Assembly: GCA_020744425.1 (NCBI GenBank)
Contig: JAGMUV010000016.1
Location: 744,001-808,000 of the forward strand
DNA: 64,000 nucleotides
Direction of reading: 5' to 3'
From: Dactylonectria macrodidyma
Lineage: Eukaryota; Ascomycota; Sordariomycetes; Hypocreales; Nectriaceae
The position numbers and the translations under genes were made by a program. The notes under the pieces were generated by a model that had not been told where the DNA came from, made no database searches, and saw nothing but the letters and a program-made list of their open reading frames with translations. Below, piece after piece: positions 11,128-21,404 of this stretch; the stretch's first letter is position 1, and every line of letters starts with the position of its first letter.

Positions 11128-11265
11128 ATGATCCTCCGCGCGCTTGATGTTCAAACACAAATCGCCATGCAAGCCGTGAATGTTGTTTGCATTGTCAGCT
11201 CTGTGATTGTCTTTGCCCTTATTCTTGGCATTGTCGGTGTTTTTATTTGGTATGGCCGAATTTGA
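11128..11265 (+). CDS. possible membrane microprotein (45 aa)
   Basis: The 46-codon frame ATG...TGA encodes a short polar start (MILRALDVQTQIAMQ), then one strongly hydrophobic helix of about 25 residues (VCIVSSVIVFALILGIVGVF), then WYGRI. The composition is what a small single-pass membrane peptide looks like, and chance frames are rarely this regular. It sits about 290 bp upstream of the bZIP ATG on the same strand, so it could instead be an upstream ORF in that gene's leader. Not a recognised family. Confidence 0.3.
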   Translation: MILRALDVQTQIAMQAVNVVCIVSSVIVFALILGIVGVFIWYGRI

Positions 11266-11554
11266 TTCTGCTTGACTGCTTGACTCTCATCTCTGTCGCC
11301 GGAGGACACTCAGGCTTCGAATCGGATTCTCGCTCGGGCAGCCAACACTGAAAATCCGTGCCTACATCCCACCTCTATACATACTTACTTGCTTACTGCT
11401 TGTCGCTTGGGACAAAAAATATATATACCCTGCTTATCAACCTTCATTCACCTTTGGATTTGTCGACCTGACTTACAACCACCCTGACGTCCCAACTTGA
11501 CGTCTCAATTTGTTGGAATCACATACAAACTCGGCAATCCAAACGTTTCTCACC
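11266..11554. promoter_or_regulatory. bZIP upstream region
   Basis: Holds an A/T-rich stretch (AAAAAATATATATA, around 11415-11428) that could serve as a TATA-type element about 130 bp before the ATG, followed by CT-rich leader sequence. Confidence 0.35.
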
Positions 11555-12768
11555 ATGTTGCGCTCATCCTCAGCAGCGCCTGCCAAGGGCACCGAGCGAA
11601 AGGGTAAGTCTTTTCGTCTTTTTATGTTGTTGTTGCTATTGCTGTTGCTTTACCATCGTCATTGCTTTTCCCCTTTGCTTTTTCACCTTCACCCGTCAGC
11701 AAGTAAGAACACCGCCCACACCCCCTTAGACGCAAGGCCGATCCCCCAATCTTGCCTCTACCTGGGGGAGACAAAAATGTCGTACAGTTGTCCATTCTAT
11801 ATATTATCGATCTTCTAACTCGGGACTTTTTTCCACTATTACGCAGGCACCCGCAAGACCTTGACGCCTTCACAGCTCGCGCACAAGCGTGCCATCGACC
11901 GAGAGGGGCAGAGGGCGCTCCGGAAGCGGACCAAGGAGCACATTGAAAGCCTAGAGCGCGAGGTGGAGGACCTCAAGAGCAAGCAGAGCCGAGACCAGAC
12001 CGTCCAGGATCTGCTGCGACGCAACAAGGCCCTCGAGGACGAGCTGTCGCGGCTAAAGGAGAACATGGGCGTCTCCACGACCTCTTCGCCCTACTCCACA
12101 CCAGGTATGTGCACTTCAGCCAGTCCCACCCGGACTCGAAAGCCTCTTGGGGATTTCGAGCCATGCGTGGGAGCAGCTCCGGTAGGGCTTCGCAGGTTGT
12201 TAACACGCGCGGCAAAAACAGTCTACGACGACAGCCTCAGCACCGGCAGCGGCGCCATCCCCAGCCCCAGGGCATCGCCATTCCCCTCGGGAGACTACGG
12301 CTCTCTCCCCGACTACAGCCAACAATACGTGCCGCTCCCCAACAACTGCGAATCCTGGGCCAACACTGTGCCCGTGCCGTCCAACGTGTCCAGCCCATCG
12401 TCGTCGGCTAACACAGACGACTACGGAGCTGGATACATCCCCACTAGCGTGCCGGCCTCGATGCTGCCCTCCAACAACACCAGCACTAGCAGCATCAGCG
12501 TCGTGGGCGGCCACAAGGACATCAAGATGGAGTACGAGGACGTAGATCACCATGGTATGAGCACCCCGCGGTGAGGGAGAGAGCTTGGATAGAGATGGAC
12601 ATGTGGATTGCTAACGCAGTTGACTTTGCAGACGCATCCTTCCGCCTCGCCAACCAGTCTATGCAAGGTGCCCCTAACCCTTACATGCAGCAACAACAGC
12701 ACCAGCAGCCCGCGTGGAACATGTACCCGGCCGTCTACTACCCGCAGGCGCAGTCGTCGGTGCACTGA
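11555..12768 (+). CDS. bZIP transcription factor (four exons)
   Basis: Exons 11555-11603, 11847-12104, 12222-12554 and 12632-12768. The introns have GTAAGT/CGCAG, GTATGT/AACAG and GTATGA/TGCAG borders, the last with GCTAACGCAG as branch site. Exon 2 carries the basic region (residues about 21-50: LAHKRAIDREGQRALRKRTK, with the Arg/Lys-rich DNA contact stretch), followed at once by leucine-zipper heptads (HIESLEREVEDL...VQDLLRRNKALEDELSRL). The rest is Ser/Thr/Pro-rich with a Gln tract (MQQQQHQQP) near the C-terminus, typical of fungal bZIP regulators. Expected to bind DNA as a dimer in the nucleus; target genes cannot be read from sequence. The second intron (117 nt) is a multiple of three with no stop, so a retained-intron isoform would stay in frame. 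Confidence 0.85.
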
Positions 12769-13187
12769 AGCCAGGCGCAGGCGGCTCGTCATCCAGGCAA
12801 GCGCCTCTCATGAGAAGATTGTGGTGACGGGGTGACAAATGTACATTGGCGTGAGCGTTGAGCAGATATTGCGTCTAGAAGGCAGGGGCAGTAGAACCAA
12901 CAAAGTTACAAACATATGCGCCAACTTGTGGATTGGTGATGCCATCAGTGCCCACGATATTCAGCCTGAGCCCGGACTTAGAAACCAACCAACAACCTGG
13001 CGATGTATGTAGGTTCAGACACACCGGGATAGAGTCACGACTTTGACCTATAAAACTCGTGTATTACATACTATAAGACTAGGCCTAAATGCGTCGAAGC
13101 TGACCGACGCCGCATGCTGTGTTTGGCGAGCTTAAATAAGTCCCCAGACTTCAGCATTGAGAATCATTGAAGACCTCCTCTTGCCAC
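12769..13187. other. intergenic between convergent genes
   Basis: The 3' regions of the bZIP gene (+) and the membrane protein gene (-) meet here. No gene seen. Confidence 0.5.
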
Positions 13188-14081
13188 TCAGGATGAGTTA
13201 GCAGTCGCGGATGCTTCGCTTCCTGCTTTCTGCCGTTTTTCGAGTATCAATACGATGATTTGTGGAATTTTTTCCCTGATTAGCAGTTCCTTGTTGTCCC
13301 GTTGATTCAGCTTGGGAATGGGCAATCTTGGCACTGCCACCGACTCGATCATTTCAATATCCTCCTCGTATATGATTCCATCGATGCCAATGTCTTTGCC
13401 CCAACGTTGTATGGTCGGGCAGTGTCCATTTGCCATCTTGATTTCGTAGTCGAAGAAAAGCGAAAATATAGCCCTGTCGCCGGGAAAGAGCAATTTCTCT
13501 TTGTCGGAGAAGAAACCGGACGTGAGGTCTTGTTTCGGGCCACACACAACTGCGATGTGTAGGTAAATAAAGGATTTAGAGACCCTAGTAGAATGATACG
13601 ACATAATCGACGTCTTCGAAAGTGTGTTTGAAGCCGGATCGTTCGGGTCCCCCTTGTAGTCGTCCGTTTGGCGGTTCGGGTTTTGGCCATCAGAGGGCTT
13701 TGGGCTCAACTCCTGGAACGGAGTAGCACCGGTGGAGGGAGACAAGTTATTCTGTTGACTCTCTAGGTCATGGAGAGGCGCGAGATAACCCTTAAATAGA
13801 GTGGCGACCCAATCAAAGAAGCCCCGCTTGGGACCTGTGTTTGTGCCGTCGAGGTGGAAGCCGTTCTTCAAACGTTGACGCCTACGGTAAACGAAGAAGA
13901 CGCCAACAGTAAAAAGAAAAAGAGCCGCGACTACACCCGCTGCCAGGCCGACGATTGCGCGGGTATCCATGCCATCAATTGGTGTCTTGTTACTGAGGCT
14001 TGGGTCTTGGAGGAGGCTTGGGTACACCAGTCGTGTCGTATGCTCCGCGGGCCGGGCAAGAAGGAGAGTTATGTTTGACAA
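13188..14081 (-). CDS. single-pass membrane protein, 5' end unresolved
   Basis: An open frame of 297 codons, stop at 13188, with no ATG at its 5' end (it opens at TTG), so one or more upstream exons are expected. A single transmembrane helix (VGLAAGVVAALFLFTVGVFF) is followed at once by a stop-transfer YRRRQRLK and a long cytosolic tail with Pro/Ser/Asn-rich and then Lys/Glu-rich parts. This organisation (luminal stalk, TM, basic stop-transfer, disordered tail) is common among fungal cell-surface proteins. A Ser/Thr-rich frame at 14667-14849 on the same strand could be part of the missing extracellular stalk, but I could not find compatible splice sites. The internal ATG at 13970 would place the helix at the very N-terminus. 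Confidence 0.45.
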   Translation of the reverse strand: MSNITLLLARPAEHTTRLVYPSLLQDPSLSNKTPIDGMDTRAIVGLAAGVVAALFLFTVGVFFVYRRRQRLKNGFHLDGTNTGPKRGFFDWVATLFKGYLAPLHDLESQQNNLSPSTGATPFQELSPKPSDGQNPNRQTDDYKGDPNDPASNTLSKTSIMSYHSTRVSKSFIYLHIAVVCGPKQDLTSGFFSDKEKLLFPGDRAIFSLFFDYEIKMANGHCPTIQRWGKDIGIDGIIYEEDIEMIESVAVPRLPIPKLNQRDNKELLIREKIPQIIVLILEKRQKAGSEASATANSS

Positions 14082-15013
14082 TCATGAGACTAAGGTGCAA
14101 AGAGCAAGGTATAAGACAGTCTCGAGCGAACCAATGCGGACAGCGTGGGTTGCCTCGTTGGGCCGCGTACGTCTTAAGTAGCTCGATATGCGGAACACTC
14201 AGAGCGCTTTTCTCCGATGTCATGCATCCCTGCTTTGCGAACCCACCCCAGATCCACGCTAACAGGAAGTGTGATACGAGACAAGCACTCATCACAGGAC
14301 ATGTAAATGGTTTAGCGTGGATGGCACCTCTCATCCGCAAGGAACCAACGGGTTTGCCTGACCATCACAATCATGGCGCAGCATACTTTTGCTAGTGAGA
14401 GTGAAGAGCGATGCCCCTGTCAGTCACCGTTCATGGTTCGAGACTAGAAAATAAGCCGATCCTTACAGTAAGGCTTGCACAAAAGTCACACGCATCTGGC
14501 TTGTAGATGCAAGCTTTCTGACGATATTGATTGAGAGTGGAACGGCCAACCCGATGTACCATGACTACAGTTGAGCTGTGTCCCCTATAACACGAACCAG
14601 CATCCCAAGAAGTCCTTCGCAATTGAACCAGGGTTGCCTCGTTCAGCTCCTGGCCGGCTCTGCTGCTCAAGAAAATGCCACGCATGGCGACCTCCATCCT
14701 ATGCGTGGAATGTCCCCTGCGGCCACACCACCAGAACCCACTGACTCGATCTGCGACTCATAAGGATGGAGTGTGGTGGATGTCGGGGCAGCACTTCCGA
14801 GCGAATCTGACGTGTTGTCTATCGTAGCGTCGGGGATGCTGCAAGGCACTAAAAATCACACGTCAAAAGTCTGGAAGCGCTGAGTCCCCCCCACCACGAC
14901 CCTCAGGGTCAACCACTGACTTCCAGCAACGATGGAGCAGCCAAATGAAGTCCAATGAAAATGAAGATCATATAATACAAAAGCTCTAGCTCTACAGATC
15001 AAACTTCTATTCA
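14082..15013. other. intergenic, possible upstream exons of 13188-14081
   Basis: Several minus-strand open frames of 60-90 codons. The one at 14667-14849 is Ser/Thr-rich (DNTSDSLGSAAPTSTTLHPY). None has a confirmed exon border. Confidence 0.3.
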
Positions 15014-15428
15014 CTAACCCTGGGCACGACGCACTGTGCGCAAGCGAAGCTCCGGTGACTGTGTAAGCTTGCAGACGACGTCATCTAGGCCATCCCACAC
15101 TCCCTTGATCCGATTGATCATTTTGGCCGCGTCGGCTCGGATTTCGTGTAGTCTAGTACATCCGGGGTGTAATCTCTTCAACTTGGCCCCGAGAGCCATC
15201 CATTGGTGCTCAATTGGGTTCAACATCAGGCGAACGTCTCGGCCATTCAGTGGACATAAGACCGTGTGAAAGGAGCCAGTCTAGGATTGACTGTACGGTG
15301 TGAATCCTGGCGTTATTCTGCGATAATTCATTGAATTTCATCGAGTATGGGAATGAGTCCCTCTGTGGGCTCTTTTCTGTAGCTTCAGGCTCAGAATCTC
15401 TTCTTTTTGTCGTTAGATCCCCCGCCAT
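15014..15428 (-). pseudogene. Tc1/mariner-type transposase fragment
   Basis: On the minus strand NNARIHTVQSILDWLLSHGL is followed by WPRRSPDV and, one frame over, LNPIEHQWMALGAKLKRLHP. These match the conserved C-terminal DDE block of Tc1/mariner transposases (DNAxxHT...WPxxSPDLNPIEHxW). The frame changes inside the SPD-LNPIE motif near 15226, consistent with a one-base insertion, and the Asp of the usual DNAR motif is Asn. The N-terminal half and terminal repeats are not visible, so this is a dead relic. Confidence 0.8.
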
Positions 15429-16548
15429 GACTAAGGTGTGTCTTCCTTCTAAGTAACCCAGAATACAGAGGCTTCCCGGGATGCCCTTTTCGTGGCCTAG
15501 AGGCGTCGATGAGGCGTGATTCCATCGGCTCTTTGTCTTGTAGAGTTAGTGGGACGATCGAGCCTCTACAACGAAATAAGTCTAGGGTAGGTGGACCCTG
15601 ATTGGTTTATGTTGGCAATGAATGAGACGACAGGTGAAAAGCGGGAGCCATGGTGTAAAATGGAGCGGGCTAGATCCAAGAATTAATGTTAACGCTAGGT
15701 GCAACGACAGGGCGTCAGGAACTGATTCTAGAGAATCCAATTGGATGCCCTATTTTAATGGCACATTCCATCGCTGGCTTATTTTGAGCCCATGGCACTG
15801 CTGCGTATGTACATCCAACTACACAAGTAGCACCAGGCCTAAGTCATGCGGTCGCTGGGCGTGGCAACCGACTAGCCTAATAAGCGCTGCCTCTGCAGAG
15901 CTGCGCAATCAAACACGGTGTGCGAATGGCGGGCAGGTGGAGCTAGAGAAGTCTAGAAAGGCCTACCCGGCGACAAGCAACTTCTTCACCATCCAGAGCC
16001 ACCCAGGCCATGTGTCAAGTCGTGAACCCTAAAATACGTCGAAGAACGATATAGAGCAGATTGCAAAGGAAAAAGGTGTGATCGAATAGCGTCCTAACGA
16101 ATCGGCAGCGATCTATATTCTAGAGATTGGTCATGAACTGACACTGAATCCTCCATTGGTCGAATGTGTCGTTCTCGGATGTCGATGTTTGGGATGTATC
16201 GCGGAGTCGGTCGCCGATGTCCAAGGCCCCATGAGTACAGTGTCAGAATTCCCCCCATCAATTCCGCCGATAGGTGCCAGAGGCATGTCCCGCCCCCTTC
16301 GAAGCAGAGCGTAGCCTGTTTATCATCTACTGAGTTAGTAATAAAAGTTAGTAAAGATATTTTGTGGACGGCCATAGGCAGTCACTCTAAGCACGAAGGA
16401 GAATGATTCCCTACAAAGAAACCAGCCGTAATTGGCTTGTGTTATTTTATTTGGCACTAACATCCTGTCGCTTCCTCCATTGGCGCGGTTGGTGCCGGGG
16501 GTGTCCACGCCAGCACCAGTTCCACGCTCGAGCATCTTGCGGCGGGAG
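15429..16548. other. intergenic plus out-of-frame casein kinase tail
   Basis: About 16450-16560 on the minus strand encodes the expected casein kinase I C-terminal tail ([20 protein letters not shown]) in a frame that the upstream kinase does not reach. The rest is without recognisable genes. Confidence 0.6.
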
Positions 16549-17799
16549 CTAGGGATGACATTGTTTGGAGGCACCCTGGGCAGCAGCAGTGGTGTGGGAG
16601 GCACGAGCCTTCTCTTCATCGTCAGGGTTGGCCTGTCCGGCAGCCTGGGTAATAGCCTGAGCGTTCTTCTGATACTTGTAGACGGTCCAGTCGAAGATAT
16701 AGTCATATTGAAATCCCTCGCTGGTGAAGAGGTCACGGAAAATCTTGCGGAGATAGATGTAGTCGGGCTTGTCATCGAAGCGGAGCGAGCGGGTGTAGTT
16801 GAGATAGATGGCGAACTCGTTGGGGAATCCACGGCAGAGAACCTCGGTGGGGGTGTTCATCTTCTTCTCCATGATGCGATCGTACTTCTGCTTTTTAGTA
16901 TCAGCCTTCAGTCCCTGCCAGGGAAGAGAGCCACGGCAGAAGTAGAGCATGAGGTAACCGAGCGACTCCATGTCATCGCGGCGGGACTGCTCAACACCTA
17001 GATGGGTGTTGATGGAAGCATAACGGGCAGTGCCAGTCAAGTTCTTGTTCTCTCTGTACGGGATATGGAAGTGAGTCTTGGGATCACGGTACTTCTTGGC
17101 CAGACCAAAATCGATGGCATTGGTCTGGTTGCCTCGCTTGCCAACGCCCATCAGGAAGTTGTCGGGCTTGATATCTCGGTGGATGAAGGACTTGGAGTGG
17201 ATGTACTCAATGCGGGAGATCAGCTGGTCGGCAAGAAGAAGGACAGTCTTGAGGGAGAACTTTCGGTTGCAGAAGTTGAAAAGATCCTCCAAGCTGGGGC
17301 CAAGAAGGTCGATAACCATGGCGTTGTAGTCACCCTCAGTACTGAACCAACGGACGAAGGGGATGCCAACACCACCGGCAAGAGACTTGTAGACACGGGC
17401 CTCATACTCGAGTTGGGGATGCTTGGCCTTGGTGGACTCGAGCTTGATGGCTATCTCCTCACCAGAGATGATGTTGGTGCCAAGGTAGACGTCACCGAAA
17501 GAACCGGAACCGATCTTTCGGCCGACACGGTACTTATTACCTACTAGTAAATCCTAGGACAGAAAGTTAGCTATGTTATCCTTAAGACTCCTCGAATTGC
17601 GTGAGTCTCAAAAAGGCTCTCGATCGCATCGGCTGTCCTTGAGAGTTGAGGCGAGATGCTAGTGGCCATGCAGGAGAGCGTTTCCAGGGGAGCTGCGTAG
17701 TGCGGCTCTCCGCCCGCCTTGGTTGTCAATGATGAGCGCTACTTAGGCAGGCGATGGTCAGAGTAAGGAAAATGGGGTTGAGTATACCATGGTAGTCAT
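16549..17799 (-). CDS. casein kinase I (hhp1/CK1 delta-like) with frameshifted tail
   Basis: Ser/Thr protein kinase of the CK1 family. Exon 1 is 17799-17788 (MTTM). A 234-nt intron (17787-17554, GTATAC...CCTAG) leads into one long exon, 17553-16549. Seen in order: Gly loop [12 protein letters not shown], the EEIAIKLE lysine, [12 protein letters not shown] catalytic loop, IDFGLAKKY (the CK1 form of DFG), [15 protein letters not shown] substrate loop and [10 protein letters not shown]. The frame stops at residue 338. The tail usual for fungal CK1 ([12 protein letters not shown]...) is still present downstream but shifted by what looks like a two-base deletion near 16563. Several positions differ from what I recall as near-invariant in fungal CK1 (for example QTNAIDFG where QVNVIDFG is usual, and LKADTKKQ). 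The kinase domain is complete, so activity is plausible, but this may be a relaxed paralogue. Long CT-rich leader upstream. Confidence 0.85.
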
Positions 17800-19668
17800 G
17801 TTGGCGGTCGAGGGAGCGCGTCTACGGGAAGGGAAGAAAGAGGCTGGCTGATGAATCTGTGAGCATACATGTGACTAATATGGGTCGGTTGATGGCACCG
17901 GAAAAGAGGAGCAAAGAAAACGAAAAGAGGCTGTGCTTTGAGAAAATGGGGGACGATGACGGTGGGGCGAGAAAGAGCAGCAAATGGTCGGCCAGAGAAA
18001 TCAGGCTTATCAAGGGCGGTAGCCAAACGCCATACAAGCCAAACTCCGACGTAGGGTGACATGGGAAACGAGCAGGCTCGACAAGCAAGCTCAAACGGTG
18101 GAGGAGGAGGGGGAAGAGAGGAGCAGGAAGAGGAAAGCACGCTGTTGGTAGCAGCAGTAGTTGGATAGCGTGCATGGGTGCTGAGGGATTGCAGAGGCAG
18201 ATGATACAGGAAAGGCGAATGGAAACTGACCTTCAAGACGAGTATCGCGGGGTGGAGGCGGTCTGAACGCATGCAGACTCAAGGTCACAAAGGCGGTGGT
18301 ATGAAGTAGCTCTTTCCAGCATGCCTCGCTTATATATCTAATCTGGGTGATGAGAGGTCGAAAAGAAGGCAAAAAAGGGGTATTGTGTACCCAAAAGTGT
18401 TAACTACCTATTCAAGGCGCTGACATGGGTTTTTTTGTTGGTAGGCGGCACGCCCCAGGATGCTAACGGGTACGTGACTGAGCCCAACGCGACGTGATAG
18501 CGGTAGGGATCACACGGGCCTCATAGCTAGCGCCAAGGTGAGTATCATCCCAACGAGGTTCTACGGACTACTCTCCTCTTCAACACTACTGGGTTGAGAG
18601 CTGCACCTCCCGCGAAAGAGGCAGTGTGGCTCTACGCCGATTAAAGAAACTCTTCAGCCTGGGAAAAAAAGCCGGCTCTCATCGTCTCCTCTTCAGGTCT
18701 GATGCCGATAGACTGCCATTCGCATGGGAGGAGCTGCGCAGTGAGGTGGTACACTAGTGACGCAAGTCACCACTCATGCAGCCGATCTCTGGTCTTCATG
18801 GGTCCCTGGATTGCTGCACAGTGCACCGGTCCTTGCATACGGCCTTGTCCTCGTTCTGGAGGGTCAATGCTCAGTGGCCTACCCTTGACTGTTTGACCAA
18901 CAGATGTTCCCCACTCCTCTGTGGTTGCAGCCTCCAGGTACTGTACTGTACTGTCGGTGGAATCCGACGTGCCCGACGAACTAGGAGGGGAGAATCGTGT
19001 GAAAACAACGCTATCTAGTCACAGGGGCGCGGAAGAATAAAGGCTGAGGCGGACCGTAGAGTTTCGTACTATCTTGTGGTATCCCCCACTCTTCTCAATC
19101 CACACCCGGCATCCCGGCGGCAAACCAGACCCCAAGACGTCAAGCCAATATCGAGAGCTGACAACCCACTCTTTACGTTCTCTACCCTCACGGGATTGCC
19201 TCGCATTATAAATCATAGAGAGGGTAACGTTTCCCACTTCGTTTGACCAAAAGTGCATAATTATCTGAGTGCCCTACCTCGCAGTGCATTCATGTAAGAG
19301 CCCCCCGTACACGCTTCGAACGGCCAATCCATATCGCTACTCGCCCTCCCAGCTAGAAAGGAGTTTGACTGGTTTTGGAGGCGACTGTCTATTAGTGTCT
19401 TGCACCTTGTGTCCATGTTTGCACTGGTCGATGTTGGGACTCCCCTTGCTAACTACTGCTAAAGGTGCTGCGAATCACTTCACCTTTCTTTCAACACCGC
19501 CGGAAGACTGCGTCTCGTCTCCCTTCCTACCCTACGTCGCGAGAAGACGTTACAACCTCTAAACTCATTGCTTCGGCGGTCTGTACTCGCCGCAAGACCT
19601 GCTATGAAGGGGCGGTCTCACTGAGCCAATGCGACGACCTACCGCAATGCAAAAACGACTCCGCGATC
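17800..19668. other. shared upstream region of CK1 (-) and SOK1-like (+) genes
   Basis: About 1.9 kb between divergent genes. The 17800-18380 part is CT-rich on the minus strand and likely the CK1 leader and promoter. 18380-19668 shows only short overlapping frames; a GTACTGTACTGTACTGT microrepeat lies near 18936. Confidence 0.45.
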
Positions 19669-21404
19669 ATGACTCCTCAACAGAGTCCTGCGGTAGACGG
19701 CTCCTTAACCGCAGGCTCTAGACGTAAGGGCGTCGAATCTCCGGCCCACTCCAATTCCCCCGAGCCCCCAATTACCAGGTCAAGCCTGAGTGAACTCGAT
19801 CTTTCCAAAATTATCAACAACCTACAGCTACGACACGATATCAACTTCCACCCGAAGCTGCGCTTTGGACCAAATGTGGAAGGCGACAAAGGTCGAAGCA
19901 AACATGACCGAGCCAGCCACTTTTGGACCGCCCTACGAGAACAGTTGATGGAGTTTACCGTGGACCGACCTAGTTTTGATGAGAAGCACGGCACTCAAGA
20001 CGACTGGTGTCTTCCTAAACTTCTCAAGGCCGTCAAGGACATTATTAAGACACTAGTTCCGCAACGAGACCGACAGTTTCTCGATGAAGGCTTCAACGTC
20101 GACCTCCTGATGCAGCAGTTTTACCGCGGTATTGCAGACCTTGAGAAGCTGGCTTTGTGGCTCTCGCGTGTTCTCAAATCGTACTGCGCACCTATGCGTG
20201 ATAAGTTGGTGGATTCTATGTACAACCAACTCAGCAACGGCAACCGCAACAACGATGTGGACGAGCTGGTCAACGGCCTGCGCAGTCTCTGCTGAGCGTG
20301 CTGGAAGCGATGAAGCTGGATGTTGCAAACCATCAGATAAGATGTCTTCGCCCCGCTTTGATTGAGGAGACAACAGCGTTTGAGCAAAAGCATCTGATGG
20401 AGATGCTGAGCAACCGCAAGATAGACATTGACGACGCGAAGTCCTGGTACAGAGACGCCGCCAGGACATATTCCGGCAACGGAGCCACGAGTTCCTCGTC
20501 TTTTGGAGATATGGGCATCTTTTTTGAGGGTCTCTCACGATCCGTGATGCCTTCAGCAGGCGGCGAGCCTCTCCCTAGAACTTTCTTCTTGGATGAAGAC
20601 CGCTTGGGCCAAGTTAGGTCCGATATTCTTGACGCCATCAATATAGGCGTTTGTATGCGCATGTACAAAGATTTGGAGAGAACAACTAGGTTTAGCAAGA
20701 CGCCTGCCTTTTCGAACCGCGCCTCGGAGGACGATCCCCTAATGCCGCCGATGACTAGCCAGGAGTTCAACTTCAACACTCCACCGTCACATTCGAGGCC
20801 CTCTGGCCTCGCACTCGGCTCTACAGGCTCTGCTTCCTCATCCCCCCGGTCGTCAATGGTTTTGCCTTCATATATCGTTCCCGACATGAACGAGTCCAAG
20901 ACCAAGGCCCGCAATCTCCGCGAGTCCCTTGTGGCTCTTCTCCAACAAGCTCCGCATGACCACCACCACCTTGACCGCTGGCGTGCCATGGCCCCATCGA
21001 TGGCGCTCCAGATCTTCCGGCTCACCAACGCTCCCTCGGAGATGCTCCCCCAATTCGAGGAGAAGCTCACACATAACGTTTGCAAGATCAAATCGCCCAT
21101 GTTCCAGGAGATCGAGGAGGCCTATCGTATCCGACTGCTTGCGGAGCTCTCTACGCGGGTTCGCTACTTCAAATCACTCTCAGGAGTCTGCCTATTTTCC
21201 GTCGCCACTGGCACCCGCGTGCCCAACAACAACCGTGGCCTGGATGCCGGGCGAGATGGAGACCTAGATGAAGCGATTCGCGTTGGCCAGCAGGAAGGCA
21301 GCATCAAAGACATTGCGATTCGCATCGCCCACGTCGGCGTTGTACATTGGAGGATCTGGGCTCGGATAGCCTATGTAGGCGAAGACGATATGTCGATGGG
21401 CTAA
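19669..21404 (+). pseudogene. SOK1/TCP11-family protein gene with one frameshift
   Basis: The proposed ATG at 19669 (MTPQQSPAVDG) opens a frame that is disordered and then matches the fungal SOK1/TCP11 family: FTVDRPSFDEKHGTQDDWCL, LMQQFYRGIADLEKLALWL and MRDKLVDSMYNQL. The frame ends with TGA at 20293, exactly where the family sequence continues one base out of frame (SVLEAMKLDVANHQIR). That frame then runs open to 21404 through ALIEETTAFEQKHL, LRESLVALLQQAP and the C-terminal RVGQQEGSIKDIAIRIAHVG. A single missing base in the TCTCTGCTG stretch near 20290 explains it. No splice sites are placed to rescue it. In yeast SOK1 is a dosage suppressor in the cAMP-PKA pathway; TCP11 proteins are linked to the same signalling. 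This is a recent pseudogene or a sequencing error. Confidence 0.75.

Noticed and set aside
17002..17547. 181-codon plus-strand ORF opposite the kinase
   Set aside because: Antisense shadow of the casein kinase coding exon.
17796..18272. 158-codon minus-strand ORF upstream of the kinase
   Set aside because: CT-rich leader sequence without protein-like composition.
20333..21100. 255-codon minus-strand ORF in the SOK1-like gene
   Set aside because: Antisense shadow; family homology is on the plus strand.
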